Source: Demequina oxidasica (GTDB taxonomy: Bacteria > Actinomycetota > Actinomycetes > Actinomycetales > Demequinaceae). From it: DNA of 64,000 bases. Where the stretch lies: contig NZ_BBRE01000001.1 in assembly GCF_000975115.1 (NCBI RefSeq), positions 1,021,322 to 1,085,321 of the forward strand. The letters are read 5' to 3'. Shown in pieces: positions 1-8,976 of this stretch. The number at the start of each line of letters is the position of its first letter. Position 1 is the first letter of the stretch. The notes beneath the pieces are model-generated. The model saw nothing but the letters and a program-made list of their open reading frames with translations, was not told the DNA's origin and did no database searches. The position numbers and the translations under genes are program-made.

Positions 1-1079
<1,079 letters not shown>

Positions 1080-1152
1080 ATGGACGCATGGCCAGACATC
1101 GTGTCTGGCGACCTTAGATCTTCAACGGGGGCTCCTGGAGCTCGGGGACTTT

Positions 1153-1168
1153 CCAGAATCAATTCTGG
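1153..1168. promoter_or_regulatory. CCAGAAT-2-ATTCTGG dyad in a divergent promoter region
   Basis: A perfect 7+2+7 inverted repeat (CCAGAAT, CA, ATTCTGG) sits between the divergent ABC-F and antiporter genes. Its size and symmetry fit a dimeric repressor site; no regulator in this window can be assigned to it. Confidence 0.35.
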
Positions 1169-1197
1169 ATCAACCGCTGCAAAAGCACAAGACCCCC

Positions 1198-1281
1198 TAC
1201 GTCCGCTCCCTAAATTGGCCGGCTGTGAGAGTGCTTCAGCACAAACCGCGATCAACAGTGCCGATTTAGGGTGCGGACGTA
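1198..1281. repeat. Long imperfect inverted repeat with ACGTCCGC-CCCTAAAT arms
   Basis: The left arm at 1198-1215 and the right arm at 1264-1281 are reverse complements at 17 of 18 positions (TACGTCCGC, then T or A, then CCCTAAAT), with partial further pairing inward. The same core (ACGTCCGCACCCT and its complement) occurs again at 57741-57846. The recurrence and the hairpin shape suggest a small dispersed palindromic repeat. It could also act as an attenuator or terminator ahead of the antiporter gene. Confidence 0.5.
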
Positions 1282-1318
1282 GCGCGCCGTTCGGGTCGCC
1301 ACTGCCTAGACTCACCTC

Positions 1319-3160
1319 ATGAACTACATCGCCCTTCTCGTCTTTGTGCTCGCCCTGGGCATGATGAGCCAGCTCGTCGCGAATCGCTTCAAGATCCCGG
1401 CGATCGTGGTGTTGATCGCGGTTGGGCTCACCGTGGGACCCTTTACCGGTCTCGTCACCATCCCCTCCGACTCTGAGCAGATCTCGGAGTTCATCGGGCT
1501 CGGTGTGGCCGTAATTCTGTTCGAGGGGGCGCTAGACCTCCGGATCGGCGAGTTCCGTCGCGTAGGTCATGGCGTGGGTCGCCTCGTGATCTTCGGGCCA
1601 CCCATCGCGCTCGCGCTCGGTGCCACGTTTGCTCACTACGTCGCCGGTTTCAGTTGGCCCGTCGCGATCGTCACCGGAGCAATCCTGGTGGTTACCGGAC
1701 CTACGGTGATTGTCCCGCTGCTGCGCCAAGCGCGCATGAACAAGGACACCGCCTCCCTGCTCAAGTGGGAGGGCATCGTCAACGACCCGGTGGGCGTGCT
1801 ACTCGCCGTCCTCGCATTCCAGTACTTCACGCTATTCCAGGACAGGGGTTTTGGGGCCGTCGTGGTCGCATTCCTGGTGGTCGCCGCGACCGCGCTCGGT
1901 ATAGGTGGCCTGGGTGGCTGGCTGATCGGCAAGCTCTTCCGCAGCGGCGTCGTTCCCGCGCACCTTAAGTCGCCGTTGCTCCTGGTCGCGGTGCTCCTGG
2001 GCTACGTGCTGGGAAACCTCATCGAGGAGGACGCCGGGCTGCTAGTCGTCACCGCGATGGGACTTGTCATCGGCAACATGAACCTGCCCGACCGCGAGCA
2101 GCTCGTGTCCTTTAAGGAGAGCCTGACGGTGCTACTGCTGTCGACTCTCTTCATCATCATTCCGGCGCAGCTGTCCATGGCCGAGCTGCAGCTGATCGAC
2201 TGGCGTATTGTCGCCTTCGTACTGGTGCTCATGGTCGTGGTGAGGCCCGCGACCGTTCTGATATCTACGGCGTGGGCGCCGATGCGGCGCGAGGACAAGA
2301 CACTGCTCGCCTGGATTGCGCCGCGTGGAATCGTGGCCGCCGCTACCGCAGGTGTCTTTGGCCCCGCCCTCGTCGAGGCGGGCTACGCCGACGCGGACCA
2401 GCTGCTCCCCACCGTGTTCCTGGTGATCATTGTCACCGTGCTCGCGCACGGGCTCACTCTGGGCCCGCTAGCGCGGAAGCTCGGACTCGCCGCCGCGCGT
2501 TCTAACGGGCTACTCATTGTTGGCGCGTCAGACTTCACCCGCGACCTCGCGTCCGTACTTCACCGCAACGACGTTGACGTGCTTGTGGCCGACGCCTCGT
2601 ATCGGAACCTGCAGCCCATCCGCATGGACGAAGTTCCCGTATTCAACGGCGAGGTGCTCTCAGAACACGCCGAGGACTCGCTCGACATCCCCAACCTCAG
2701 CTATGTCCTTTGCGCATCAAGCAATGACTATTACAACGCCTTGGTCAGCCGCGCGATGGGCGGCGAGTTTGGCTTCCACCGCACCTTCCAGCTCACTACC
2801 CACGAGGAGTCGTTGCACGAAGCCAAGCGGCTCACGCTGCAACAGCGCGGCTCGTTTGCGTTTGACGGTAAGTCGGATTCCGCCATCCTGCAGGAACGTA
2901 TGGATGCTGGGTGGAGCATCCACACCACCAAAATCACCAAGGACTACGCATGGGCCGATGCCCGTTCCCGTTTGGAAGCGGACACGGATGGGGACGGGTG
3001 GATGCTGGTGGCCGGGTGCTCCGGCGACGGGACGTTCCGCCTCGAGTCCCTCGAACACCCGCTCAAGCCAGAGGCGGGATGGCGTGTGTTCTACTTCGCG
3101 CGTAACAAGGTCTCGCCGCGCCCTGCGGTCATCGCAGACGCTGAACAGCCGAACGAGTAG
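1319..3160 (+). CDS. CPA1/NhaP-type cation:proton antiporter with C-terminal RCK-like domain
   Basis: Membrane antiporter exchanging Na+ or K+ for protons, used in pH and ion homeostasis. The 613-aa product has about twelve hydrophobic segments in residues 1-395. The sequence EGIVNDPVGVL near residue 150 carries the Asn-Asp pair typical of CPA1/NhaP ion sites. Residues about 400-590 form a soluble domain starting NGLLIVGASDF, which resembles a TrkA-N/RCK nucleotide-binding fold, though its glycine motif is incomplete. The ATG at 1319 fits the start of the first membrane helix. It is monocistronic and divergent from the ABC-F gene. The transported ion cannot be assigned from sequence. Confidence 0.88.
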   Translation: MNYIALLVFVLALGMMSQLVANRFKIPAIVVLIAVGLTVGPFTGLVTIPSDSEQISEFIGLGVAVILFEGALDLRIGEFRRVGHGVGRLVIFGPPIALALGATFAHYVAGFSWPVAIVTGAILVVTGPTVIVPLLRQARMNKDTASLLKWEGIVNDPVGVLLAVLAFQYFTLFQDRGFGAVVVAFLVVAATALGIGGLGGWLIGKLFRSGVVPAHLKSPLLLVAVLLGYVLGNLIEEDAGLLVVTAMGLVIGNMNLPDREQLVSFKESLTVLLLSTLFIIIPAQLSMAELQLIDWRIVAFVLVLMVVVRPATVLISTAWAPMRREDKTLLAWIAPRGIVAAATAGVFGPALVEAGYADADQLLPTVFLVIIVTVLAHGLTLGPLARKLGLAAARSNGLLIVGASDFTRDLASVLHRNDVDVLVADASYRNLQPIRMDEVPVFNGEVLSEHAEDSLDIPNLSYVLCASSNDYYNALVSRAMGGEFGFHRTFQLTTHEESLHEAKRLTLQQRGSFAFDGKSDSAILQERMDAGWSIHTTKITKDYAWADARSRLEADTDGDGWMLVAGCSGDGTFRLESLEHPLKPEAGWRVFYFARNKVSPRPAVIADAEQPNE

Positions 3161-3222
3161 CCGCAACTGGCGGTGCGGGGCTGCGGTCGGGGTGACGAAG
3201 CCGGGTCTGGCGAGGCGGCCAC

Positions 3223-3498
3223 CTAACGCCCTAGTTTGGCCCTCACGTACGCGACGACCGCATTCGCGTGGCCGTGGCCCATGCCGTGCTCGGCCTTGAG
3301 CCAGGCCACGGTCTCCGAGTGCTTCTCCTCGGTGGGGCGAGACGCAACCACGTCGAGCCAATCCTGGATGGGCTTGCCGTAATTCTTCTCGATCGACGGG
3401 AAATATGAAGCGGGACCCTGCACCGGACCCCCCGACAGGTTGGGGGCGGGAACCCGACAGTCGGCGCCGCCGCCAGCCACGGCATCGGCGGTGGTCAT
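3223..3498 (-). CDS. DUF4287-like small protein
   Basis: A 91-aa protein whose C-terminal 60 residues (pattern SYFPSIEKNYGKP, a Trp, and a GMGHGHANA-type segment) look like the DUF4287 family, a small soluble domain often found beside SRPBCC/AHSA1 proteins. The ATG overlaps the stop of the upstream SRPBCC gene (ATGA), so the two are translationally coupled and belong to the ArsR-controlled operon. No catalytic residues are known for the family. The first 28 residues are low-complexity and may be a non-conserved extension. Confidence 0.75.
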   Translation of the reverse strand: MTTADAVAGGGADCRVPAPNLSGGPVQGPASYFPSIEKNYGKPIQDWLDVVASRPTEEKHSETVAWLKAEHGMGHGHANAVVAYVRAKLGR

Positions 3499-4472
3499 GA
3501 TCCAGTCACCACGGACTCGAGACGTGCGTAGCTGGTCTCCATCCCATCCGTCATGCCGGTCGCGAGGACCATGTCGCGGACCTCGGCGCTCGGATAGGTG
3601 ATGACCAGGCTGAGCAGCGTGCCACCCTCAATGGTTGTAAGGGTCATCTCGTTGAGCGTGCTCGGGTAGTCGGTATCGATCATGTGCTCAGTGGTGACCG
3701 AGCGGTGCGGGGCGTTGGACTCGAGCAGCTCACCGTCGAACCCGAACGCGCCCTCGCCGCCACCCTCGGGCTCCCACTCGTAGCGGTATGTATCGCCCAC
3801 ATTCTGGGCGATCTGGCACACCGGCATGATCCAGCCGTCTGGGCCTAGGAGCCACTGCTGCATGAGCTCGGCGTTATTGTGCGCCTCCCAGACCTGTTCC
3901 TTGGAGCCACGGATGATGCGCGAGACGCGGACCTGAGTGTCAGACAGGATGTCGGCGTTGGTACCGCCGCCGGCGGCGAACGATGCGAGGTCCGCGAGGA
4001 CGTCGTCGATCTGTCCCATCGCCTGAGTCATGCCCTCCTCCATGCCCATGGCTAGCAACTGCTCGAGCTGGTCTGCGGATCCGAAGTGAGTGACGGTCGT
4101 CAGCCGCGAGCCGCCGTCGGTGGCCTCGAATTCGAACGTCATGCGCATCGACGGCATGTCGGTGTTGTTGGTGCCGTCCTCGTTGGAGAAGCCATCCTGC
4201 ACCTCAAAGCTGTGCGGCGCGTCTACGCGCAAGAAATCCCAGTGGCCCGGCGACTTCTCGCCGTTGGGACCGGTCATGACGTAATCGGTGCGCCCGCCCG
4301 CCACCATGTCGTGGCGCGTGAACTTGGCCGGGTAGGTGGGCGGCCCCCAGAATTGCTCGATCTGGCGCGGGTCGGCGTAGGCGTCCCACAGGCGCTGCAA
4401 CGGCGCGGCGAAGTCGGCGATCACCGTCATGGTGAGGGCTTCTGGATCCTTGGTGACTGACGTGATGGGCAT
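3495..4472 (-). CDS. Tandem SRPBCC (AHSA1/START-like) domain protein
   Basis: A 325-aa cytosolic protein made of two consecutive AHSA1-type SRPBCC domains, about residues 10-150 and 175-325. Each begins with a strand/helix carrying a W-A or W-E-A motif (LWDAYADPRQIEQFWGP and VWEAHNNAELMQQWLLGP) and ends with a long helix containing a TxGMTDGMETS-type motif. Such domains bind hydrophobic ligands in a deep pocket; the ligand is unknown. It lies directly downstream (2-nt gap) of the ArsR gene and overlaps the DUF4287-like gene by 4 nt. This regulator/SRPBCC pairing is common in actinobacteria. Confidence 0.88.
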   Translation of the reverse strand: MPITSVTKDPEALTMTVIADFAAPLQRLWDAYADPRQIEQFWGPPTYPAKFTRHDMVAGGRTDYVMTGPNGEKSPGHWDFLRVDAPHSFEVQDGFSNEDGTNNTDMPSMRMTFEFEATDGGSRLTTVTHFGSADQLEQLLAMGMEEGMTQAMGQIDDVLADLASFAAGGGTNADILSDTQVRVSRIIRGSKEQVWEAHNNAELMQQWLLGPDGWIMPVCQIAQNVGDTYRYEWEPEGGGEGAFGFDGELLESNAPHRSVTTEHMIDTDYPSTLNEMTLTTIEGGTLLSLVITYPSAEVRDMVLATGMTDGMETSYARLESVVTGS

Positions 4473-4474
4473 GA

Positions 4475-4840
4475 CTACTCCTTTGGTGCTGCGTTGATGG
4501 GGTGGGGATCTTGAGCGAGCAGGTCGTCCAGGCGGCCGATGCGGGCGCGCCAGATTTGCTCGTATTGGTCCAGCAGGTTTTGGGCCCGGCGGATGGCGTC
4601 GGGGTTGCCGCGAATCATGCGCTCGCGGCCGCGCGGGTGTTTTGTCACGAGTCCCGCTCCTTCCAGGACTGCCACGTGCTTTTGCACGGCGGCGAAGGAC
4701 ATGTCGTAGTCCGCCGCCAGTTCACTGACGGAGGACTCGGCGGTGAGCGTGCGCCACACGATGTCACGGCGCGTCGCATCGGCCAGAGCGTGGAAGATGC
4801 GGTCCACGTCTGCGTCGGAGAACTCAGTATCTACAACCAT
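4475..4840 (-). CDS. ArsR-family winged-helix repressor
   Basis: Metal-independent ArsR/SmtB-type regulator of the SRPBCC class, 121 aa. It begins with the family hallmark ALADATRRDIVWRTL, followed by a recognition helix region (SFAAVQKHVAVLEGAGLV) and the basic wing (RGRERMIRG). It heads the operon with the SRPBCC and DUF4287-like genes. The start is placed at the ATG at 4840: a TGTAAT -10-like element lies at 4853-4858, so transcription would begin almost at this codon and the mRNA would be leaderless. An in-frame ATG at 4852 lies too close to the -10. A perfect dyad covers the start codon, so the protein probably represses its own operon. Confidence 0.88.
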   Translation of the reverse strand: MVVDTEFSDADVDRIFHALADATRRDIVWRTLTAESSVSELAADYDMSFAAVQKHVAVLEGAGLVTKHPRGRERMIRGNPDAIRRAQNLLDQYEQIWRARIGRLDDLLAQDPHPINAAPKE

Positions 4841-4849
4841 TTGGTTGTA
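4832..4849 (-). promoter_or_regulatory. ArsR operator overlapping the start codon
   Basis: A perfect 8+2+8 inverted repeat, TACAACCA-2-TGGTTGTA, spans the proposed ATG at 4840 and abuts a -10-like TGTAAT at 4853-4858. Position and symmetry make it the likely operator for the ArsR protein encoded immediately downstream. Confidence 0.65.
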
Positions 4850-4964
4850 CATTACACCCGACGCGGCGAGCGCGCAAGAGATTGCGGCCATGCCCGGCTT
4901 CAACCCAAATCGCCGCACAATATCGCCAACTGCGGTGTGTCACATTTCTTGGCACAACCACCGA

Positions 4965-4999
4965 ACGTGTAAAAAAATCGCGACTTTCTTTACATGTTT
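4965..4999 (+). promoter_or_regulatory. Inverted repeat upstream of the Fic gene
   Basis: AACGTGTAAA (4965-4974) and TTTACATGTT (4990-4999) are complementary at 9 of 10 positions with a 15-nt spacer. They lie just before the Fic start at 5024. The Fic protein has a C-terminal HTH-like domain, so self-regulation through this site is plausible but unproven. Confidence 0.35.
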
Positions 5000-5023
5000 C
5001 AACTACTGTGCAAGAGTTTTGAC

Positions 5024-6103
5024 ATGACCTCTTGGGATGCGAACGAGCCGTACAACACCCTTCCGCCACCGCCGCCAGCTACCGACCTAGAGACTCCAGC
5101 AGTGCTCAAGGCAGCCATAGGCGCAAACGCTTCATTGGCGCGCCTCGACCAGGCAGCATCCTCGATGCCGAACCCCACCGTACTCATCAATACGATCCCG
5201 CTCCTCGAAGCACAGGCGAGCTCCGAGATTGAGAACATTGTCACGACCACTGACGCCTTGTTCCAGCACGCCGAACACGACGCAGGTGCAGACCCAGCGA
5301 CGTGCGAAACCTTGCGGTATCGCACGGCGTTACGTATCGGCTCTGAGCTCACCGAACAGCGTGGCGTGACAACTAATACCGCAACAGCAATCTGTAGCGC
5401 GATCAAGGGCGTCGACATGCGGGTGCGCACTCTTCCAGGCACCCGCATTGGAAATCATCAGTCCGGGAAGATCGTCTACAGCCCACCAGAGGGACAAAGT
5501 GTGCTCAACGAGAAGCTCTCCGAGTGGGAGCGGTTCATCCACACTGAAGACGACCTCGACCCTCTCATCCGAATGGCTGCAGCTCACTATCAGTTCGAAG
5601 CCATCCATCCCTTCAGCGACGGTAACGGTAGAACTGGGCGCATCCTTAACGTCTTGTTGCTCGTCGAGGCTGGCCTCCTCCAGTACCCACTGCTCTACCT
5701 ATCGCGGTACATCATCGACACTAAGGATGAGTACTACGCACGTCTGCTTGGCGTCACCGCCGAAGGCGCCTGGGAAGCGTGGCTCACTTACCTGTTGACG
5801 GGCATCGACCAGACCTCGAGAGCGACGGTGGCCAAGATCGGCGCAATCGTGGAACTTCAGAATGTATTCATGCACGATGCTCGCGCGGCTTTAGGCGGTC
5901 CCGTTGACGTGGAATTTCTAGCGGTGCTCTTCGAGCAGCCCTACGCTCGCATTGGGACGGTTATTGAGCGGTGTTCCGTATCCCGACCCACAGCCACAAA
6001 GTGGCTCAATGCACTCGTTGACGCCGACATGCTTGTCAGCGCAAAGATTGGCCGCGAGAGACTGTTCATCAACTTCCGGTTCCTCCGCCTGCTGAGAGGC
6101 TGA
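5024..6103 (+). CDS. Fic-domain protein (class II, auto-inhibited) with C-terminal HTH
   Basis: Fic enzymes transfer AMP (sometimes another nucleotide moiety) to protein hydroxyls. The 359-aa product has a Fic_N region (residues ~10-100), a Fic core with the intact catalytic motif HPFSDGNGR near residue 198, and a C-terminal winged-helix-like segment (about 300-359, SVSRPTATKWLNALVDADML). The N-terminal helix carries SSEIEN, matching the (S/T)xxxE(G/N) inhibitory motif of class II Fic proteins, so no separate antitoxin is needed. The ATG at 5024 is preferred over 4994 because the Fic_N region starts after it and the 4994 start would fall inside the inverted repeat. It is divergent from the ArsR gene. 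The target is unknown. Confidence 0.88.
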   Translation: MTSWDANEPYNTLPPPPPATDLETPAVLKAAIGANASLARLDQAASSMPNPTVLINTIPLLEAQASSEIENIVTTTDALFQHAEHDAGADPATCETLRYRTALRIGSELTEQRGVTTNTATAICSAIKGVDMRVRTLPGTRIGNHQSGKIVYSPPEGQSVLNEKLSEWERFIHTEDDLDPLIRMAAAHYQFEAIHPFSDGNGRTGRILNVLLLVEAGLLQYPLLYLSRYIIDTKDEYYARLLGVTAEGAWEAWLTYLLTGIDQTSRATVAKIGAIVELQNVFMHDARAALGGPVDVEFLAVLFEQPYARIGTVIERCSVSRPTATKWLNALVDADMLVSAKIGRERLFINFRFLRLLRG

Positions 6104-6123
6104 CTTCCTGCCACCCAGGTCGA

Positions 6124-8181
6124 CTATTGGGAGAGCTCGCGGACCAGATCATCGGCGATGCGCATGGCATTGGCCAAGATGGTCAACACGGGATTGACCC
6201 CGCCGTTGGTCACGTGGGTGGAGCCGTCGATCACACGAAGGTTGTCGTGACCCCAGACTCGCCCGTGAGGATCGGTCGCCGACCGAGACGGGTCCGTGCC
6301 CATCCGCGCGGTGCCCGCCTGGTGCTGGCCGCCGCTGGGCCCGGCGTTCGCTGGACGCGGCTCCCACGGGACCACTGTGGTGGCACCCGAGGCCCGCAGC
6401 CACTCGCCGGCGCGGTCGTTGAGGAAGCGCTGCGTGCTGATGTCCAGGGCGTGGACGCCCCCACTGAGCCTGGCGACAGGCATGCCCAAGGCGTCCTTCA
6501 CCGATGGATCAAGGGTGACGCGGGACGATGCCACGGTGAGTTCGTGAACTGGCCCGACCACGCGCTGCATCCGTGGCGACAGCCTGGCCAGGTCGCTCAT
6601 CATCTCCTCTCCATGCCAGCTCGCCAGGCCCGCATCCTGCAGGTAGGACAGCGTGCTCGCGGGAGTGGGGACGAACTCGTTGGCCAGCATGCCGCCGCCG
6701 ACGATTCCCTCGTTGCCGTGCCTGAAATCGTTGGTCGCGATGGCGGGCCCGGGACCCACGAAGTCGTTGACGTCCTCGTCGAAGATCCCCAGCGCGCCCC
6801 CGTAGACATGACCTTGGAGGTGGCGGCCCACCTGGTCGTGGCCGTTGCCAATTCCACTTGGTTCACGCGCGGACCGGCTTGCCAGCAACAGGCGCGCGCT
6901 CTCGATGGCCCCCGCCGCCAACACCACCTGGTCGGCGCGCACCACCGTTTCCCACGGGCTGTCGGTCCCTGCCTCCGCGCCCGCAGCGCACAGGCGCACG
7001 CCCACCACGCGACCGTCACCGTCGGTGACGAGCTCCGTCGCCTGAGTGTCGATCACGATGCTGAGACGACCCGTAGCGGCGGCACCCGCGAGGGTCGTGT
7101 TCTGCGAGCCCGACTTGGCGCTCACCGGGCAGGCAAAGCCGGGGCACTGTGCGCAGGCCACGCACGCCGCCCGGCCAGCTCGCTCAACCGAATTAATGAG
7201 CAAGGGAGGGGGCAGCGTCGCCCACCCCAACCGGGCAGCACCGTCGCGTAGAAGCTCAGCCGGCCGCGTCATCGGCAGCGGGGGCATGGGAAAGGGCCGC
7301 GAGCGCGGACCCTCGGTATGCGCGGAACCAGGCGCACCGCTCACTCCCAGCTCGTACTCAGCCCGGGTGTAGTACGGCTCCATGTCGTCGTACGTCACGG
7401 GCCAGTCCGCGAGCGCGCTGCCGTCCGGCACCCCGTAGGTGCTGGCCATGGCGAAATCCTGCGGCGTGAACCGCCATGCCTGCGCCCCGTACACGCGGGT
7501 CCCTCCGCCCAGGGTCATGGCGTTGTTGTTCCAGCGCGGGTCGGTGGCGTCGACGGTCGCCGCCTGGGCGTTGAGTGCCACCCGCGAGTTGCTGGCAATG
7601 GGCGGTCCGGTGAGGACTTCGAGTCCCGAGTCCGACCGCGGATTGCGCAGATGGTCGCTCGCAAGGTCTGCGGTGGGCGGTGCCGATCCGCGCTCGACGA
7701 CCAGAACCTGCAGCCCCGCCTCAGTCAGTGCCCGCGCGGCGACGCCGCCGCCCGCTCCGGAGCCGATGACGATCGCGTCGTAGTTGCTCGCGACCGCGCC
7801 GCGGGGGACGATGCTGTCGCGGACCTCGGCGGGCACGTCGCCACTCGGCGTGAAGTCGAGGGGATACGGCCGCCAGCCGACTGACTCCCACGAGGAAGGT
7901 CGCGCGAGGTGACCGTGTGCGACGAGGCGGGCGAGGCGACGGAAGCCAGCATCGGCCGTGAGGGAGTCGAGCGCGGCGGTGCGGGCAGCATCGGACGCGG
8001 CGGCGAATCCGCCCGTGCGGCGGTCCAGGTCGCTGAGAACTCTCGCGAAGTCAGGAGCCCACTCGGGGTGGTCACGGGTCAGCGCCTCGGCGACGATCGC
8101 GCCTGGGTGCGTCGCGGCGGGGACGATGGCGCGGGCCACGGCGCCCAACAAGGCGTCGTCGAGCAGTGCGTCGTCAGTCAC
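6124..8181 (-). CDS. GMC-family FAD oxidoreductase with extended N-terminus
   Basis: Flavin-dependent alcohol or sugar oxidoreductase, 685 aa. The FAD-binding Rossmann motif (AIVIGSGAGGGVAA) begins only near residue 136. The first 110 residues form a helical domain reminiscent of gluconate 2-dehydrogenase subunit 3. A cysteine-rich stretch (CVACAQCPGFACPV) follows in the middle. The C-terminal GMC_oxred_C domain has the usual QHQAGTARMG and NPVLTILANA motifs with the catalytic His and Asn. There is no signal peptide, so it is probably cytosolic. It is monocistronic; the upstream gene on the same strand is separated by a small hairpin at 8222-8238. The substrate is unassigned. Confidence 0.88.
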   Translation of the reverse strand: MTDDALLDDALLGAVARAIVPAATHPGAIVAEALTRDHPEWAPDFARVLSDLDRRTGGFAAASDAARTAALDSLTADAGFRRLARLVAHGHLARPSSWESVGWRPYPLDFTPSGDVPAEVRDSIVPRGAVASNYDAIVIGSGAGGGVAARALTEAGLQVLVVERGSAPPTADLASDHLRNPRSDSGLEVLTGPPIASNSRVALNAQAATVDATDPRWNNNAMTLGGGTRVYGAQAWRFTPQDFAMASTYGVPDGSALADWPVTYDDMEPYYTRAEYELGVSGAPGSAHTEGPRSRPFPMPPLPMTRPAELLRDGAARLGWATLPPPLLINSVERAGRAACVACAQCPGFACPVSAKSGSQNTTLAGAAATGRLSIVIDTQATELVTDGDGRVVGVRLCAAGAEAGTDSPWETVVRADQVVLAAGAIESARLLLASRSAREPSGIGNGHDQVGRHLQGHVYGGALGIFDEDVNDFVGPGPAIATNDFRHGNEGIVGGGMLANEFVPTPASTLSYLQDAGLASWHGEEMMSDLARLSPRMQRVVGPVHELTVASSRVTLDPSVKDALGMPVARLSGGVHALDISTQRFLNDRAGEWLRASGATTVVPWEPRPANAGPSGGQHQAGTARMGTDPSRSATDPHGRVWGHDNLRVIDGSTHVTNGGVNPVLTILANAMRIADDLVRELSQ

Positions 8182-8221
8182 GGTCTCATCGTATGACGCA
8201 GTCGTCGGACGAAGCCGACAT

Positions 8222-8238
8222 GGTGAGGAGGCCTCACC
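8222..8238 (-). terminator. Short hairpin between two minus-strand genes
   Basis: GGTGAGG and CCTCACC pair perfectly across a 3-nt loop, 16 nt after the stop of the triple-HTH gene. There is no U-tract, so termination is only suggested. Confidence 0.35.
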
Positions 8239-8253
8239 TAAGAAGCAGCGCGG

Positions 8254-8820
8254 CTAGGAGGCACCTGCGATGGGCCCGCCGTAAAACGCGTACGACTGTC
8301 CGCGCACAATCTGGCTAACGGCCTGCTGCTGGGTGTCGAACTGCTGGGCGAGGTCACTCTGCGAGGCTCCCTGACTGAAGAGGGTGCGCATGCGAATCAC
8401 GTCGTGCTCGCTGAACTTGCGCCCGGGCTCCTCGGAACGACCCTTGCGGCGTCCGCTCATGATCGAGTGCACGGTGTGGATCGAGACGCCGAGCTCGACT
8501 GCGACGGCGGCACGGGACTCGCCGCCTGCAACCCGGGCGCGGATCTCGTTGACCTGCTCGGTGGACATGGGCGGCTTGCGAGGGTGCACTTTGGAAGGCG
8601 GGGTCTTCATGGTGTCCGTCGAGGACTTCCGACTTGCGGGGACCTTGATGGGACCACCGGCCGCCACCCGCGTACGTCCCAGTACGAGGGCCGAGACAGT
8701 GTTCTGGCTCACGCCGAACTCCTCCGCAAGCTCAACCTGTCGCGCGCCGGCTGCATACCGCTCGCGCAGGTCCACCACCTCGGCATCGGAGAGCCGCACT
8801 CCGCCTGCTGATCGCGCCAT
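8254..8820 (-). CDS. Protein with three tandem helix-turn-helix repeats
   Basis: A 188-aa basic protein made of three copies of a ~40-residue HTH unit. Their cores are ELAEEFGVSQNTVSALVLG (residues ~28-46), AAVAVELGVSIHTVHSIMSG (~90-109) and DLAQQFDTQQQAVSQIVRG (~155-173). Each unit ends with G followed by basic residues, as in the HTH of resolvases or homing-endonuclease-like (NUMOD/AP2-type) DNA readers. No other domain is visible. The start at 8820 has a good RBS (AAGGGG, 5-nt spacing); the frame is open further upstream only by overlap with the divergent gene. Three linked HTH units suggest recognition of an extended or repeated DNA site. Function unknown. Confidence 0.75.
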   Translation of the reverse strand: MARSAGGVRLSDAEVVDLRERYAAGARQVELAEEFGVSQNTVSALVLGRTRVAAGGPIKVPASRKSSTDTMKTPPSKVHPRKPPMSTEQVNEIRARVAGGESRAAVAVELGVSIHTVHSIMSGRRKGRSEEPGRKFSEHDVIRMRTLFSQGASQSDLAQQFDTQQQAVSQIVRGQSYAFYGGPIAGAS

Positions 8821-8900
8821 AAGAACCCCTTGCCCGGTGCGTCCGTGTCCAACGCCTCCCCTCACAGTAGTGAAGCACGAGACGAACAGAGCGCGCCTCG

Positions 8901-8966
8901 ATGTAAAGAACTCTTGACATTGAGCCCAAGGGGTCCTACCTTGGCAATGTAAAGAAGTCTTGACAT
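8901..8966 (+). promoter_or_regulatory. Promoter with twin operators for the DUF2178-like/HTH operon
   Basis: Two near-identical 20-bp imperfect palindromes (ATGTAAAGAA, C or G, TCTTGACAT pattern) lie at 8901-8920 and 8947-8966. The first contains a consensus -35 (TTGACA, 8914-8919); a -10-like TACCTT follows at 17-bp spacing (8937-8942), placing the start of transcription inside the second. The likely ligand is the XRE-type regulator encoded at the end of the same operon (9950). Confidence 0.6.
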
Positions 8967-8976
8967 CGGAGGAATC

